Position numbers and translations under genes: made by a program. From Xenopus tropicalis (lineage: Eukaryota > Chordata > Amphibia > Anura > Pipidae), in contig NC_030685.2 of assembly GCF_000004195.4 (NCBI RefSeq), forward strand, positions 53,768,016 through 53,832,015: a stretch of 64,000 bases of DNA, read 5' to 3'. Every line of letters begins with the position of its first letter. Position 1 is the first letter of the stretch. Shown here in pieces: positions 1 through 11,960 of this stretch. A model generated the notes under the pieces. That model was not told the origin of the DNA. It saw only the letters and a list, made by a program, of their open reading frames with translations, and did not search any database.

Positions 1-223
1 TTATCTTATATCCTTATATCCTTCGGACATAATAATAGTGTTCTTTATAATAAGTTCCTTATCTGTATCAACATAAAGTGTAAATCTGATTCTTAATTTT
101 TTTTTTACCTATTTTCACAAAATAGAAGAAGACGAATTTAGAGATAAAGATGGGAACATCATTGGTATGTATAACATGCATTTATGCAGCAGAAATTAGA
201 TATATTAAAAGCATGTGTTATAT

Positions 224-530
224 CAGTGATCCCCAACCAGTGGCTCAGGGGCAACATGTTGCTCCCCAACCCCTTGGATGTTGCTCTCAGTGCCCCCAAA
301 CCAGGGAGTTATTTTTGAATTCCTGACTTGGGGGCAAGTTTTGGTTGAATAAAAACAAGATTTCCTACCAAATAAAGCCCCATGTAAGCTGATAGGGTGC
401 ATAGAGGCACCTAATAGCCAATCACAGCCCTTATTTGGCTTCTCTGTGAACTTTTATGTTGCTTGTGTTGCTCCCCAAGTCTTTATACATTTGACTGTGG
501 CTCACGAGTAGGAAAGGTTGGGGACCCCTG
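224..530. mobile_element. hAT-type MITE
   Basis: The element starts CAGTGATCCCCAACC and ends GGTTGGGGACCCCTG, a matching terminal inverted repeat. It is flanked by 8-bp near-identical duplications, TGTTATAT on the left and TGTTACAT on the right, as expected for hAT insertion. Related copies lie at 27620-27906 and 40874-41179. It has no coding capacity. Confidence 0.8.
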
Positions 531-624
531 TGTTACATGGTACCATGTGCATTTATTGTTACCAAGGTACCTGGCCTGCCGTCTTACAGTATTTTTGTAC
601 ATTAGTAAGATTTAGAAATTAGAG

Positions 625-797
625 CAGGGGTAGGCAAACTATGGCCCATTGGTATATTTAATTCGGCCCGCCGAAGATTGGTGTGTCTCGCCTTGTCCCG
701 ACTCCGCAAGTCTCATCACACGAGACTTGGCATCAAGACTGCATGTAAGCACTGGCCTGGCCCGTCTGTCAAATTTTAAAAGTCAGTGTGACCCCTG
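625..797. mobile_element. Charlie-like hAT fragment
   Basis: The left end reads CAGGGGTAGGCAAACTATGG, the classic Charlie/hAT terminus, and the right end finishes GTGACCCCTG. I see no convincing 8-bp duplication, so the copy is probably decayed. Confidence 0.5.
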
Positions 798-1569
798 AGC
801 CTAAAATTTTGCATGAAAAGATTGTTTTTCAAATTAAGAGCAATTGCATAGTTAATACATGTATAGACAACATGTTGGTGAACCCAAGATTGAAATAATA
901 TTCCTTGTATATTTGTCACTAATCATAAGTCTTGGGGTCCATGAAAGGATTAACCTTTCTTGTATGAGGACTATAAAATAGAAAGTATTCCGCAATGTTC
1001 TTGGAGGCTTTATTTAGTTTAGTCTATTAGTAATAGAAATGGATTTGTTTGTGACCTAATCTGCTTTATACAGAGAAGCAGTTGAAAGAACAGATATGAG
1101 TTACAGGACCACAGAGATATTTTTATCATGTTTTTAGCGTATTTATCAAAGGGTAAAAAAAAAGTTTGCCAAGAGCAACAAGAGGGAACCTCTACAGCTC
1201 TCTGTTCACCCATATACATTTTGTTAATTGCATATTTATCAAATGGTGAACGTTATTTTCACCCTTTTAAAAATATACCCCTGTGTGCAGTGCTGACGGA
1301 GTGCAGGAATCCCAAGTTTTTAACTAACTGGAGTGTTCTGTACCACAGTAGGTACCATTTTAAAGAAAATGTATTAACCATCCACTTGTTATATATATAC
1401 TGCTTGTTAGAACTTACATCTCTCACTATTTTCCAAAAAAATCCCATTCATTCTTCTCTTTCCTCCTCCCACCCTCTTAATTCCTTGCCCCTTTCTCATA
1501 GTTTATCTTTAAATATCACTCCTGTCTTTTTGTTCCTATCTCATAATATCTAACTAATTTTCTCCACAG

Positions 1570-4500
1570 CTGGTTTCAGAAGAAGTATGCGTCTTTGCCG
1601 AAGGAAGACTCTTATCAACCATATGTCCTGCTATTCACGCTGCCCCAGTAACTGCTATCATACTGTAGCTGCCCCCTACGAAGAGGTTGTGCGTTATCAG
1701 AGACGCCCTTGTGACCGTCATAGACTGATTGTCCTCCTTGGTTAGTTCATTTATTTGCGGAAATATATATGAATTCATTTGATCATATATTAATTATTAA
1801 AGTTACATAGTTACATGAGGCCCATTGTTTCTTTTCCTTAGCCCATAATCTTATAATTGTTTTTTTCCAGTTCCTTGTGTCTATCTTGGTCATATGTAAA
1901 AATGCTATTACAATTGAGTATAGTAAGGCAAGAGAGTGGGCATGGTTTGGCATTATGCTATTTATAGCTGGAACATTAACAGGAACAGACAAACAAAAAA
2001 TAACATAAACCAGAGATTGTTCATTATTAAAATGTTAGTCAAAAAGTATGCACAGCACAAACCCTATTCATAGCACTCATGTTCAACAAGGGAGTATACT
2101 GACCTTTTAATGCCCATTGGTTCCAAGGATTATGTGCTTAGTGTATAACCCCCAGTTTAGTATGTTAAACACCTTCATCTTACCCCAGGTTTCACTAAGG
2201 TTGAAGACACACAGTGCTACTTAGTAGCAGCTACTTGTCATGGCTACTAAATGCCAGAAAATACCCTTCCGTAGACAATACAGAGAATTGCCTCTGCTAA
2301 AACACCTTCATTTTACCCCAAGCTTCTCTAAGGGTGAAGACAGACAGTGCTACTTAGTAGCAGCTACTTGTCATGGCTACTAAATGCCAGAAAATACCTT
2401 TCCGTAGACAATACAGAGAATTGCCTCTGCTAAAACACATGTAGAGACAATTCTTAGTAAATGATCAGCATTGTCTATTTTAGTAGCCATGACAAGTAGC
2501 TGCTACTAGTATCGTGTGTGTTCACCCTAAACTTTCCAAAAGTTCTGTGCTTTTTTATTGTGCATGTAGTAAGTTCATTTGTTGTGCATTTTTATACTCC
2601 CCTACTGGGAGAGGAGGGGAACAAAGAAGAAGATGGAATATATGCATTACTCTTGATATTTCTTTGTAATATGTATTCACATTTACCAACAGCTTTCCAG
2701 TTTAAAGGATCTTCACATTCACACAGTCTTGATTTCCATTCAGTTCTCTTCATGATTACCAAAAGCATATCATATGGGAAGAAGGGCTAGTCCATTAGAC
2801 TCCAAATAATCTCTTATTTTGTGCACAACTGTGTTAATTCACATATAATCCCTTCTTCCTTATCTATGCCAGCCAATGAGCATAAAAATCTATTGCTAAC
2901 ATATGTAAAATGCCTTTTGCCTTTGTATCATGTGTATGTTACTAATGAAGATATATCATATTAACTTAGGCTATGTACCTTACAATTTAGCAAATACCTC
3001 TAATCAGAGTTTCAAACAGTCGCCCATCATTTTTTCAGTATTATAAATGTACTCCTGCACACAAAAATTAATGGTGCCAGAGCTGGACCAAGTAGTCAGA
3101 TGCCCAGGGCAATACTACTTGGCACAGTGCCCCTCTTCCACATGGACCCACAACCCCCCCTCCCCCATCTATCCCTTCCTGTCTGCCACTCTCTTTCTTA
3201 CTTTCCCTTGTGCGGGCCTGCAGATATGAACTGCGCCTTCCCTTCTACTGTACCCAAGGTACATGCCTGCCCCCCTACTGTGCCTCTGTGATCAAGAGCT
3301 GTCTATTGCTAGAACACCGAGGCCTGCGGGAATACAGGTGAGGAAACAGACAGTGTGCAAAGTGCAAAAAATTACCAATTGTGGCCTTAATTTGCACTTT
3401 GCACAATGCATGGTGCATAATATATGACTTCTCTTGTTTTCTCAAAGCTGAAAACAGTTACATAATACATTGATAATACATTAATTTGCCTTGAAATGTA
3501 ATTTCAGGTCCTTCTGGGGTTGGAGTTAATGAAATGAGAAAGCAACTTATTGATTTAAATCCCTCTATGTTTAAAAGTCCAGTGCCACGTAAGTAACATG
3601 AGATCTATGTGTAAATCACACTGCCAAAATTATGGAAACAGCTGTTAAATATGTTAAGACAGAGTTATTTATATATTCATTTACTGTTGCACCTATCTGT
3701 ATATATTTAATATTCGAGGCTAAAACCGTCCAGATCTTTGGCATGGGTTAAGCTCTGCTCTAGTTCCGCAGCACTATGGTCACATTTAGTATCCCATCCC
3801 AATGTGATGGAAAAATAAGTGATTAGACAAATATGTACTGTATTGCAGATTATGAAAATCTATAGGGCAAAATCAAATCAGGAAATATGGGTCAGTTTAG
3901 CATTTTTACCCCATAGGTTATAAAAGGCACCAAGTTTGCCCAGTAGCAGTAACCCATAGCAACCAATAAGATGCTTGCTTTTAAACAGGTGACAATTAAA
4001 TTCTACCTGCTGATTGGTTGCCATGGATAACTGCTCCTGGGCAAACTTAGTGCCTTTTATTACATAACCCCCTTAGAGTTTAACCCTCCTCAATTCCATC
4101 CACATATATATATACAGTATATACAGTATATATATACTAAATGTGACCATGGTGGTGCTGAATTGGAGCAAGGCTAAACCAATATCAATTATCTGTGGCA
4201 TTCTTTTTACATTTGCAGTGGTTTCTGCTTTATGCATGCCACATGTGCCTCTTTGTGCAAGGGGTGGAAGGTTTGATAGAGATCTTGTCATAAATTGCCA
4301 ATGGATAGTTACATAGGGTTGAAAAAAGACCCAGCACACACAAACCTATACTGACATACCTATACACTCACATACATAAACCAACATCAAACCTAACTAT
4401 AGGTTTTAGTATCAAAATAGCCTTGGATACAATGCTTGTTCAAAAAAAATCATCCAAGCCACTATTAAAGGCACTAACAGTATTTGTCATCACAACATCA

Positions 4501-7500
4501 CTTGGAAGGGCATTCCCCAACCTCACTGCCCTCACCGTGAAAAACCACCTACGCTGCTTCAAATTAAAGTTCCGTTCCTCTAATCTATAGGGGTGACCTC
4601 TGGTGCGCTGATTGTTTTTATGGGAAAAATGTAATGTACTTGTACAGAGTAATCATGTCCCTTCACAAGCGCCTCTTTTCCAGAGAAAACAACCCCAACC
4701 TCGACAGTCTAACCTCATAGCTTAAATCTTCCATCCCCTTTACCAGTTTAGTTGCAGTCTCTGCACTCTCTCCAGCTCATTAATAACCTTCTTAAAGACT
4801 GGAGCCCAAAACTGCACTGCATACTCAAGGTGAGGCCTTACAAGAGACCTATAAAGGGGCAAAATTCATCCCCTTGAGTCAATGCCCTTTTCATGCAATG
4901 CAGCAATTTGTTTGCTTTAGTAGCCATGGAATGACACTGCCTGGAATTAGACAACTTGTTATCTACAAAAATCCCGGGATCCTTCTCAATTAAGGATCCC
5001 CCCCAAAACACAATAATTAAGTGTGTAACTTGCATTTACATTATTTCTACCAAAGTGCATAACTTTGCACTTTTCAACATTAAACCTCAGTTTCCATTTT
5101 GCTGGCCAGTTTTCCAATTTTTCTGCAAAGTGGCAGCATCCTGCATGAAACTTTTAAATCAATTTAGTATCGTCAGCAAAAATAGAAACAGTACTTTGTA
5201 TGACCACCTCCAGGTCATTATCACCACCCTTTGTAATCTATTCTTCAGCCAGTAGTATGTTTTAGGCCAATATTCCTCTGTATTAAAGGAGACATTTCAT
5301 ATCACCTTCATATTCAGTTATATGATTCATCTTTCTTCAATCTATGTAATCTTGCAGAATAAAAACGATTTGAATGCATTTTACCTGCTAAAATCGTTTT
5401 TATATCAGAGCTGCAGAGAGATCTTCACTCCTCTGAAGCTAAACTAAAATGAGAGATGGGAGTGTCTCTTCATTCTCCCACAGGAAATGGTCACAGCACT
5501 GACTGACAGGCTGAACTCTGCTGTAGCAGGGAAGCCCCTCCCACCCCCCTGCCTGTGTATCTGTTACCAGTCTGCACATAGCTGTCCTGTGCTGCTGCCT
5601 GATCTTTACAAGTTGCAGGAGAAAATACCAAAAAAAACCCAGTTTAGGTATCAAAGTACAAGTTGCAGGGAGTTGTTGCAGGAGAAAATACCAAAAAAAA
5701 CCCAGTTTAGGTGTCAAAGTACAAGTTGCAGGGAGTTGTTGCAGGAGAAAATACAAAAAAAAAAGCCAGTTTAGGTGTCAAAGTACAAGTTGCAGGGAGT
5801 TGTTACAGGAGAAAATACAAAAAAAAAAGCCAGTTTAGGTGTCAAAGTACAAGTTGCAGGGAGTTGTTACAGGAGAAAATGCAAAAAAAAAGCCAGTTTA
5901 GGTATCAAAGTACAAGTTGCAGGGAGTTGCTGCAAGAGAAAATAGCAAAAAAAACCCAGTTTAGGTGTCAAAGTACAAGTTGCAGGGAGTTGCATGTAAA
6001 AAAAACACATTTCTTTTCATTAGGTACAGTCTATAGAATAAACAGATTTGACTCCTTTAGTATGAAAAACGTTTTTTTTTATTTGGCAAAATATTATTTT
6101 TCAATAAAGAGATTGACGATGCTTACAGACTTAGCAGGATGAGTCACAGACGCAGCTAACTGAAAGGCTCTAGTCAGGAGGGCTGGGCGGGCCGGGAGCA
6201 GCACAAGAGAGCAGGACCCCAGCGTGATTGACGTGGGCAGGGAAATGACATCACCAAAGTCCCCGCCCACATCTCACGCCCACTCCTCTCTCAGTGGCAG
6301 CAGCGTTTCAATGGGAAAGAAGCTAGGGCCGGCGGCCCTAGCTGAAGACAGAGACTTTCTTCTGGCCGGAAGCCCTGTGGATGGGAGGGGCTTCAGCGTT
6401 TCAGCAAGGATTTAACAGCCTTCTTGAAGAGTAGGTAGAAAATAAACTTTATTGTATTCAATTTTACTGTGTTAGCTGCTTTTTAAGATAAAGTGAAAAA
6501 TTATTGTATATGTCTCCTTTAAAATGATTTGGCAAAAAGTAGATGACATCCACTGCCATTCCAGCCTCAAGGTTTCTTCTTACCTCCTCATAAAATGCAA
6601 TTAAATTAGTCTGGCAAGATCTGTTACACATACAACCAAGCTGGCACAAACTTAAAGTATTTTGATTTGCAATGTATTCAAGTACCCTATCCCTTATTAC
6701 CCCTTCCAGAAGCTTTCCTACCACCAATGTCAGACAAACAGGCCTATAGTTTTCAGGCTGAGAACGGGATCCCTTTGTGAATAACAGAACCACAGTAGCA
6801 ATTTGCCAGTCTCTCTGCACCATGCCAGACCTCAATGAATCCTGACAAATTAAGTGCAGAGGTTTGGCAATCATAGTACCCTGGGATGAATACCATCTGG
6901 TCCTGGACCTTTGTTTACCTTTACATGTTCAAGTCTCTTTTGAATTTCCTCCTGAGAGACCCATGTATCAGTAGTTATATTACTAGAATTGGGTGTATTT
7001 AAAAGAAGCATTGATTAACTGGCTCTGTAGACAGATAAAAAATTCTGCTGTTCAGAATCTCTGCTTTTTCCCTATTCTCATCAACCAAGTGACCCTTCTG
7101 TGATAATAAGAATCCCACCCCTTTTTTCTTCATTTCTTTACTATTAACATATTTACAACAAAAATTTTGGATTCATTTTACTCCTTGCTGCAATACCCCT
7201 TTCCATCTCTATTTTAGCTTGCCGGATAGCTTTTTTGCATGCTTTATTTGCTCCCTTGCCTTTTACCTGATGAAACTAACACTTTTATCCAACCATAAAG
7301 GTTTAGCTTTGCGATGTCTTTCCTTGATTACAAGAGTGATATACTGACCTGTATATTAAGCAAGATTTTAAAGATATTCAATTATCCTTTTGTGAAAAGC
7401 CTTTCACAGTTGATAAATTGCAAAGATGCCCTTATATTGGCAAAGTCTGGAAAAGGTGTAACCATTTAAATTCACAGCCCAGTCACATGTTTCATCCCAC

Positions 7501-10500
7501 CAGGTCTCAGTGATACTAATCCACCAATGTTTGTTCTTTGGTCCTTTGCCAGCTGTTACAAGGCCAAGCTGGACACAGGCTGGTCAACAATTTCAGTAAC
7601 AACAGCTGGGGGGAGGGGCTATGTTTAAATATCCCTTATCTATAGGAATAGTCAGTCTGAATACTAACGTAGATTGAACTGACTTGCTCCTAAGGGCTCT
7701 GGCACACGGGGAGATTAGTCGCCTGCGGCAAAACTCCCTGTTCGCGGGCGACTAATCTCCCCGAGTTGCCTTCCCCTGCCATCCCACCGGCGAACATGTA
7801 AGTCGCCGGTGGGATGGCAGACGCGGCGGGGCGATTTCGGGAAATCGGCAAAAAAGACTCGCGAGGCTTTTTCGTCGATTTGCGCGAAATCGTGCCACCG
7901 CGTCTGCCATCCCACCGGCGACTTACATGTTCGCCGGTGGGATGGCAGGGGAAGGCAACTCCGGGAGATTAGTCGCCCGCGAACAGGGAGTTTTGCCGCG
8001 GGCGACTAATCTCCCCGTGTGCCAGAGCCCTAAGAGCCACTATCAGATATACATGTTACATGTTCACCATTTTTCAGTAAAAACATTTATGGTCCAACAG
8101 ATACCACTCGCCAGAAGAAGACATATGAAGAAAATGGTCGAGAATATTTTTTTGTGTCAAAAGAAGCATTTGAAAGCATGGTCTACAGCCACGGGTATTT
8201 TCCATTTTGATTCAATTAAGAATTAAGAAACTACAGTTTAATAAATTTGAAAACAGACAATTATGATACCATCCTAATTCTAAGTTTTACTTTCATTGAC
8301 ATCAAATTTACATACATATACACCCAGTTTTTTACATTTTCTCTGTCAGCAGTATGCTGGGTTCAACCTATACCTTCTCAATCCACAGAGAATTAGTCAC
8401 TACTATATACTTCTTTCTTACGCACATAACAAAAGAAGATTTTTGTCCACTTAACAGAGATCGGATCGAGGACCGCATCGGCTTGTTGATGCGGTCCCCA
8501 AACGACTGTGCCTATTACCGTCGTTCTAATTCGATCGTTTAGCCCCAGGGCCAAACAACTGAATTAGCCTGAATTCGCCCAATATCACCAACCCGTAGGT
8601 GGGGATATTGGGAGAAGATCCGCTCACTTGCCGAGGTCTTAACATGTATGGCCACTTTACCCATTTACCCTACAGTTCCTTTGGTAGCACTCCAGTGATG
8701 TATGGCAATAAAATACAGGTATGGGTCCATCTGGGAACCTGTTATCCAGAAAGCTCAGAAATACAGGCCATCTACCATAAAGTTCATTTTAATCAAATAA
8801 TTCACATATTTAAAATTGATGTCCTTTTTTCTCTGTAATAATAAAACAGTACCTTGTACTTGATCCTAACTAAGTTATAATTAATCTTTATTGGAGGCAA
8901 TTGGGTTTATTTAAGGTTTAAATGATTTTTTGCAGACTTAAAAGTATGGTGATGCAAATTAGAGACAGACCCCTTATCTGGAAAACTCCAGGTCTTAAGC
9001 ATTCAGCATAACAGGTCCCATACCTATACAGTGCCATAACTTTTGTTTAAAGGAAAACTATACCCCCAGAATGAATAGTTTATATCATATTAAGTGGCCT
9101 ATTAAAGAATCTTACCAAACTGGAACATATATATTAGTAAATATTACCCTTTTGCATCGTTTCCCTTGAGCCACCATTTTGTGAAGGTCTGTGTGCTTCC
9201 TCAGAGATCACCTGACAGGAAATAATGCATCTCTAACTGTAACAGGAAGTAGTGTAGAAGTAAAAGACAGAACTTTGCCCATTCATTGGCTGATGTGATC
9301 TAACATGTATGTCTGCCTTTGGTTTGTTTGTGTGTACTGTAAATCGTAAGATTCCAAGAAGTGGCCCTTACTGCTTAAAATTACAATTTTCGGGTTACCC
9401 AATGGCACATACTACTAAAAAAAGTATATTTTTATGAAAATGGTTTATTTAGATGAAGCAGGGTTTTACATAGGAGCAGTCGTATGCAGTATATATTTAT
9501 ATAAAACTACATTGTAGTTTTAGGGTATAGTTTTCCTTTAAAGGTACCATTTATCCCCTACATAATTCTGGTTCACCCCACTATGCCCTGTTTTCTTCTG
9601 CTCAACAAAGACTTTCACAGCCCCTCAGCTAATGCCCAATATTTATTTTGAATTAAGTTACCTGTATTAGTATATAGATTCAGTAACTTTTGGATAATGT
9701 CATTATATTGTTTACTTTATTAAATCCTTTAAAAATAGATGCTGCAACATGTGAAAATATTACATTATTGTTTAATCCACAGATTTCTGGAGTACGGAGA
9801 ATATAATGGACACATGTATGGTACAAGTGTGGAAGCAGTCAAAGCAGTGCTTGATGCTGGAATGATATGTATTATTGATTTGGAGCCACAGGTGAGCTTA
9901 TTAAGCCAGGCCCTCTTTACTACTTCTTCTACAGAATATGTTGGCTCTTTCTAACAAGTATTATTAATGCAGTGGTGGTTATTAGCAGTATGTAGTATGG
10001 ACAACTGTAAGTGTACCTCAGTAACCAGGCCCATCTTTTAAGCCTGGTTCCTACTTGCTTTGTTTCTTCTTAAATGTAAAAACATGAGCTAACATCAAAA
10101 AGCAGTTTCTTAATTTATTTGTTATTTTATGTTACAGTGTATTACAGGGGTTCGAACGCATGAGCTTAAACCCTATATTATATTCATCAAACCCCCCAGC
10201 AGGAATTGCATGAGATATACACGAAAAAATGCCAGCATCTTCACAGATTACTATGTTAATATGAAATTCAAGGTATATTTATTAAATACTGTTTCTCCAA
10301 ATCGAACTTATGTAATGCTTGTTAAATATTATTGTTGTGCAGATGATCCAAGTTATTTACTGTATCACTGAATGCAGTTCCCCAAATCCAGGATGCAGAG
10401 CAAAAAGGCATAGGCATTGACAGTGTGAGAAAATGGAATCATCACCCAAAGAGCACCATGATGTTCTGCAGGTTATTTACAATGCGATAAAAGGGCCACA

Positions 10501-10951
10501 GTCAGGAAATTATTTGCACCTTGCACACTGCATTGTGTGTCTGCAAGTTGTTGCAGGACTCTGTGCACCATTTTGGAACACAGAGACCTGCGGCTTGCCT
10601 CTCGGATAGAGATTTGTCTGCATTAGGCACTGTCCCCCATCCGACAGAAAATCAAACCTGGCTGATCGAGATCTTTCAAGTAAAGTACTTTTTGTAGTGC
10701 TTAGTACTTCTTTTATTAGCCCCAATGGCTTCTGTTTGGGATCTAACTCATACAACACTGGAAACCGACAGATCTAGAAGGGAGGGTCAGTTTAAATAAT
10801 AATTGTGATAAAATGAGGGGTCAGAGTGAGATGGAAGCCACAAAGTACAACAAATTTCATACTCTGTGGAGCAAGGCAGCTGCAGACATCAAATAAAATA
10901 CTAAGAGAATAATAATAGGCTTAATAACTTGTAAATAACTAGTAAAACAAT

Positions 10952-11000
<49 letters not shown>

Positions 11001-11247
11001 GGCTCATTATCTTGTAAATAACTTTTATTACTATATCACTGATAATTGTATGTTTGTGTAGGAAGAGGATTTCCAGGAGATTGAAGAATCTGCAAAGAAA
11101 ATGGAAGTTCAGTTTGGTCAATTCTTTGACCAAGTGGTGGTGAATGACAATTTAGAATCTGCTACTGTACAGCTAATGTCTATTCTACGTTGTGCACAAG
11201 ATGAGCCTCAGTGGATTCCAGCATCTTGGATCTGTTTGGATTCCTAA
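1570..11247 (+). CDS. mpp4: MAGUK p55 family member 4, 3' part
   Basis: Six exons, 1570-1740, 3508-3588, 8101-8194, 9783-9891, 10138-10272 and 11062-11247, all have AG/GT borders and chain in phase into 257 residues plus TAA. The first exon gives the end of the SH3/HOOK segment ([11 protein letters not shown], then [11 protein letters not shown]). The guanylate-kinase-like domain follows, with P-loop-like GPSGVGVN at about residue 57, then [23 protein letters not shown] and a C-terminal [11 protein letters not shown]27, PDZ and most of SH3 lie outside the window. In MAGUKs this domain is a binding scaffold rather than an active kinase. MPP4 is best known at photoreceptor membranes. The call as MPP4 rather than another p55 rests on the HOOK sequence and on tmem237 being next door in the same orientation, as in mammals. 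Confidence 0.9.
1741..3507 (+). other. mpp4 intron
   Basis: Spliced out between the HOOK exon and the P-loop exon. It contains the duplicated foldback MITE at 2170-2530. The remainder is AT-rich without a recognisable gene. Confidence 0.7.
2170..2530. repeat. Foldback MITE with internal tandem duplication
   Basis: The left part carries GAAGACACACAGTGCTACTT and TAGTAGCAGCTACTTGTCAT; the right end has the reverse complement (ATGACAAGTAGCTGCTACTA, then GTGTGTTCACCC). The left 133 bp, including flank beginning ACCTTCAT, is repeated in tandem (2171 and 2304 starts). Relatives lie near 24763-24940 and 52820-52940. Confidence 0.7.
3915..4070. repeat. Foldback MITE (CAAT-rich palindrome)
   Basis: Inverted arms begin TAAAAGGCACCAAGTTTGCC and end with GGCAAACTTAGTGCCTTTTA. 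The arms contain AGCAACCAAT and ATTGGTTGCCATGG. A related fragment is at 40400-40520. The X-box-like string inside it is part of the repeat. Confidence 0.65.
4318..5282 (-). mobile_element. CR1-type LINE, 3' half
   Basis: Reading the minus strand, the segment encodes degenerate stretches typical of the C-terminal part of CR1 reverse transcriptase. These include a [23 protein letters not shown] segment at 4838-5035 and, further along, a run that aligns with the usual end of the ORF. Multiple stops and shifts make it a dead copy. It is the same insertion as 6523-7612; the TTAA element 5283-6522 splits them. Confidence 0.75.
5283..6522. mobile_element. TTAA-bounded DNA transposon (piggyBac-like)
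   Basis: Both ends show TTAA followed by the inverted repeat AGGAGACAT (left 5283-5295, right 6510-6522). The element interrupts a CR1 LINE cleanly: the LINE sequence resumes after the right TTAA. No transposase frame is visible, so it is non-autonomous. It carries a 63-bp minisatellite and a GC-richer right half (6180-6420). Confidence 0.75.
5609..5996. repeat. 63-bp minisatellite, about six copies
   Basis: The phrase AAGTTGCAGGGAGTTG recurs near 5659, 5722, 5786, 5849, 5912 and 5975, with a shortened first unit at 5609. Each unit also contains an A-run and CCAGTTTAGGT. The open frames across it are by-products of a period divisible by three. Confidence 0.85.
6523..7612 (-). mobile_element. 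CR1-type LINE, 5' portion
   Basis: On the minus strand 6464-6874 shows the reverse-transcriptase N-terminal block [12 protein letters not shown] with flanking KGS and RDRVLEYI, the signature of CR1/jockey-clade LINEs. Higher coordinates match the pre-RT region of the copy at 23.6-25.4 kb. Stops and shifts show it is inactive. Confidence 0.75.
7691..8033. repeat. Near-perfect 340-bp palindrome (foldback MITE)
   Basis: The arm starting AGGGCTCTGGCACACGGGGA at 7693 is repeated in reverse at the right end, and both arms stay nearly identical for about 165 bp. The loop is only about 15 bp. Mirror-image open frames at 7715-7915 and 7809-8009 encode almost the same peptide, an artefact of the palindrome. 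It ends 67 bp before the mpp4 exon at 8101. Confidence 0.9.
8450..8650. mobile_element. MITE fragment
   Basis: It shares blocks (GGCCAAACAA, GAATTAGCCT-like, GATATTGGGAGAAGATC, CATGTATGGCCACTTTA) with the complete element at 59028-59348, in opposite orientation. The left end appears truncated. Confidence 0.55.
8716..9030. mobile_element. CAGGTATGGG-family MITE
   Basis: The left end is CAGGTATGGGTCCATCTGGG and the right end is AACAGGTCCCATACCT. The interior has TAATAATAAAACAGTACCTT. This is the most frequent repeat in the window; relatives lie at 16980-17200, 19819-20142, 35097-35382, 37478-37785 and 46996-47590. Confidence 0.7.
9047..9541. mobile_element. TTAA-bounded MITE
   Basis: TTAA at both ends is followed by the inverted repeat AGGAAAACTATACCC (right end GGGTATAGTTTTCCT). 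No coding capacity. It lies in the mpp4 intron before the exon at 9783. Confidence 0.8.
10951..10998. repeat. (AAT)n microsatellite
   Basis: About 15 uninterrupted AAT units lie in the last mpp4 intron, about 65 bp before the terminal exon. Confidence 0.9.
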
Positions 11248-11505
11248 TAATAACATGAATGGAAAATATCATTTGAGTGGCTTTAGCAGTTTTTACACAG
11301 GCTTCAAATTCTTACAATTCTTGTAAAATAAGATATTATAAATTATAGACATAGCCAAAGGTGTGTGTAAATGTATTTGTTTATCACAGGTACACAAAAT
11401 GGTTTAACTAAAATATGATAGTTAATCAAGAGAAAATCATTGTTTGACAGAGTGAATCGAGAGTTGAAATTCATTGCTATAGGGAAAAAATCATAATGTC
11501 TGTGG

Positions 11506-11930
11506 TTAAAGGAACAGTAACACCAAAAAATGAAAGAGCTTTCAAGTAATAAAAATATAATGTACTGTTGCCCTGCACTGGTAATACTGGTGTGTTTGCT
11601 ACAGTAACACTACTATAATTTATATAATAAGCTGCTGTGTAGCCACGGGGGCAGCCATTCAAGCTGGAAAAAAGGAGAAAGGGCACAGGTTACATAGCAG
11701 ATAACAGATAAGTTCTGTAGAATACAATAGTGTTTTATCTGTTATCTGCTATGTGCCTGTGCCTTTTCTCCTTTGAATGGCTGCCTCCATGGCTACACAG
11801 CAGCTTATTTATATAAATTATAGTAGACTTTCTGAAGTAAACACACAACTTTTACCTGTGCAGGGCAGCAGCACATTATATTTTAGTTACTTTTATACAC
11901 TTTCATTTTTTGGTGTTACTGTTCCTTTAA
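11506..11930. mobile_element. TTAA-bounded MITE (AGGAACAGTAACACC family)
   Basis: TTAA then AGGAACAGTAACACCAAAAA at the left and the reverse at the right. The middle holds a second inverted repeat around GCTGCTGTGTAGCCA. A related copy is at about 40553-40803 and a fragment at 25395-25520. Confidence 0.8.
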
Positions 11931-11960
11931 GCAAACCAAAATGTGTATAGTTTCCAAATA

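Larger units (their letters stand above)
1..1569. other. mpp4 intron, partial, repeat-bearing
   Basis: No exon is supported here. The stretch is upstream of the first visible mpp4 exon and is read as intron. It holds two hAT-type MITEs (224-530 and about 625-797); the rest is AT-rich unique-looking sequence. The longest open frame (1128-1553) is poor in typical codons and ends in the polypyrimidine tract before the exon at 1570, so it is not called. Confidence 0.6.

Noticed and set aside
4018..4032. X-box-like GTTGCCATGGATAAC
   Set aside because: It lies in a foldback MITE arm in an mpp4 intron and recurs in the family, so it is not evidence for regulation.
5609..5996. Regular repeat spacing resembling a CRISPR array
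   Set aside because: The whole 63-bp unit is conserved with no unique spacers, and the host is a vertebrate.
5487..6142. Long open frames with repeated [15 protein letters not shown] units
   Set aside because: They result from a 63-bp minisatellite with a period divisible by three inside a transposon.
7715..8009. Two overlapping 66-residue frames on opposite strands with nearly the same peptide
   Set aside because: They are mirror readings of the palindrome at 7691-8033, not genes.
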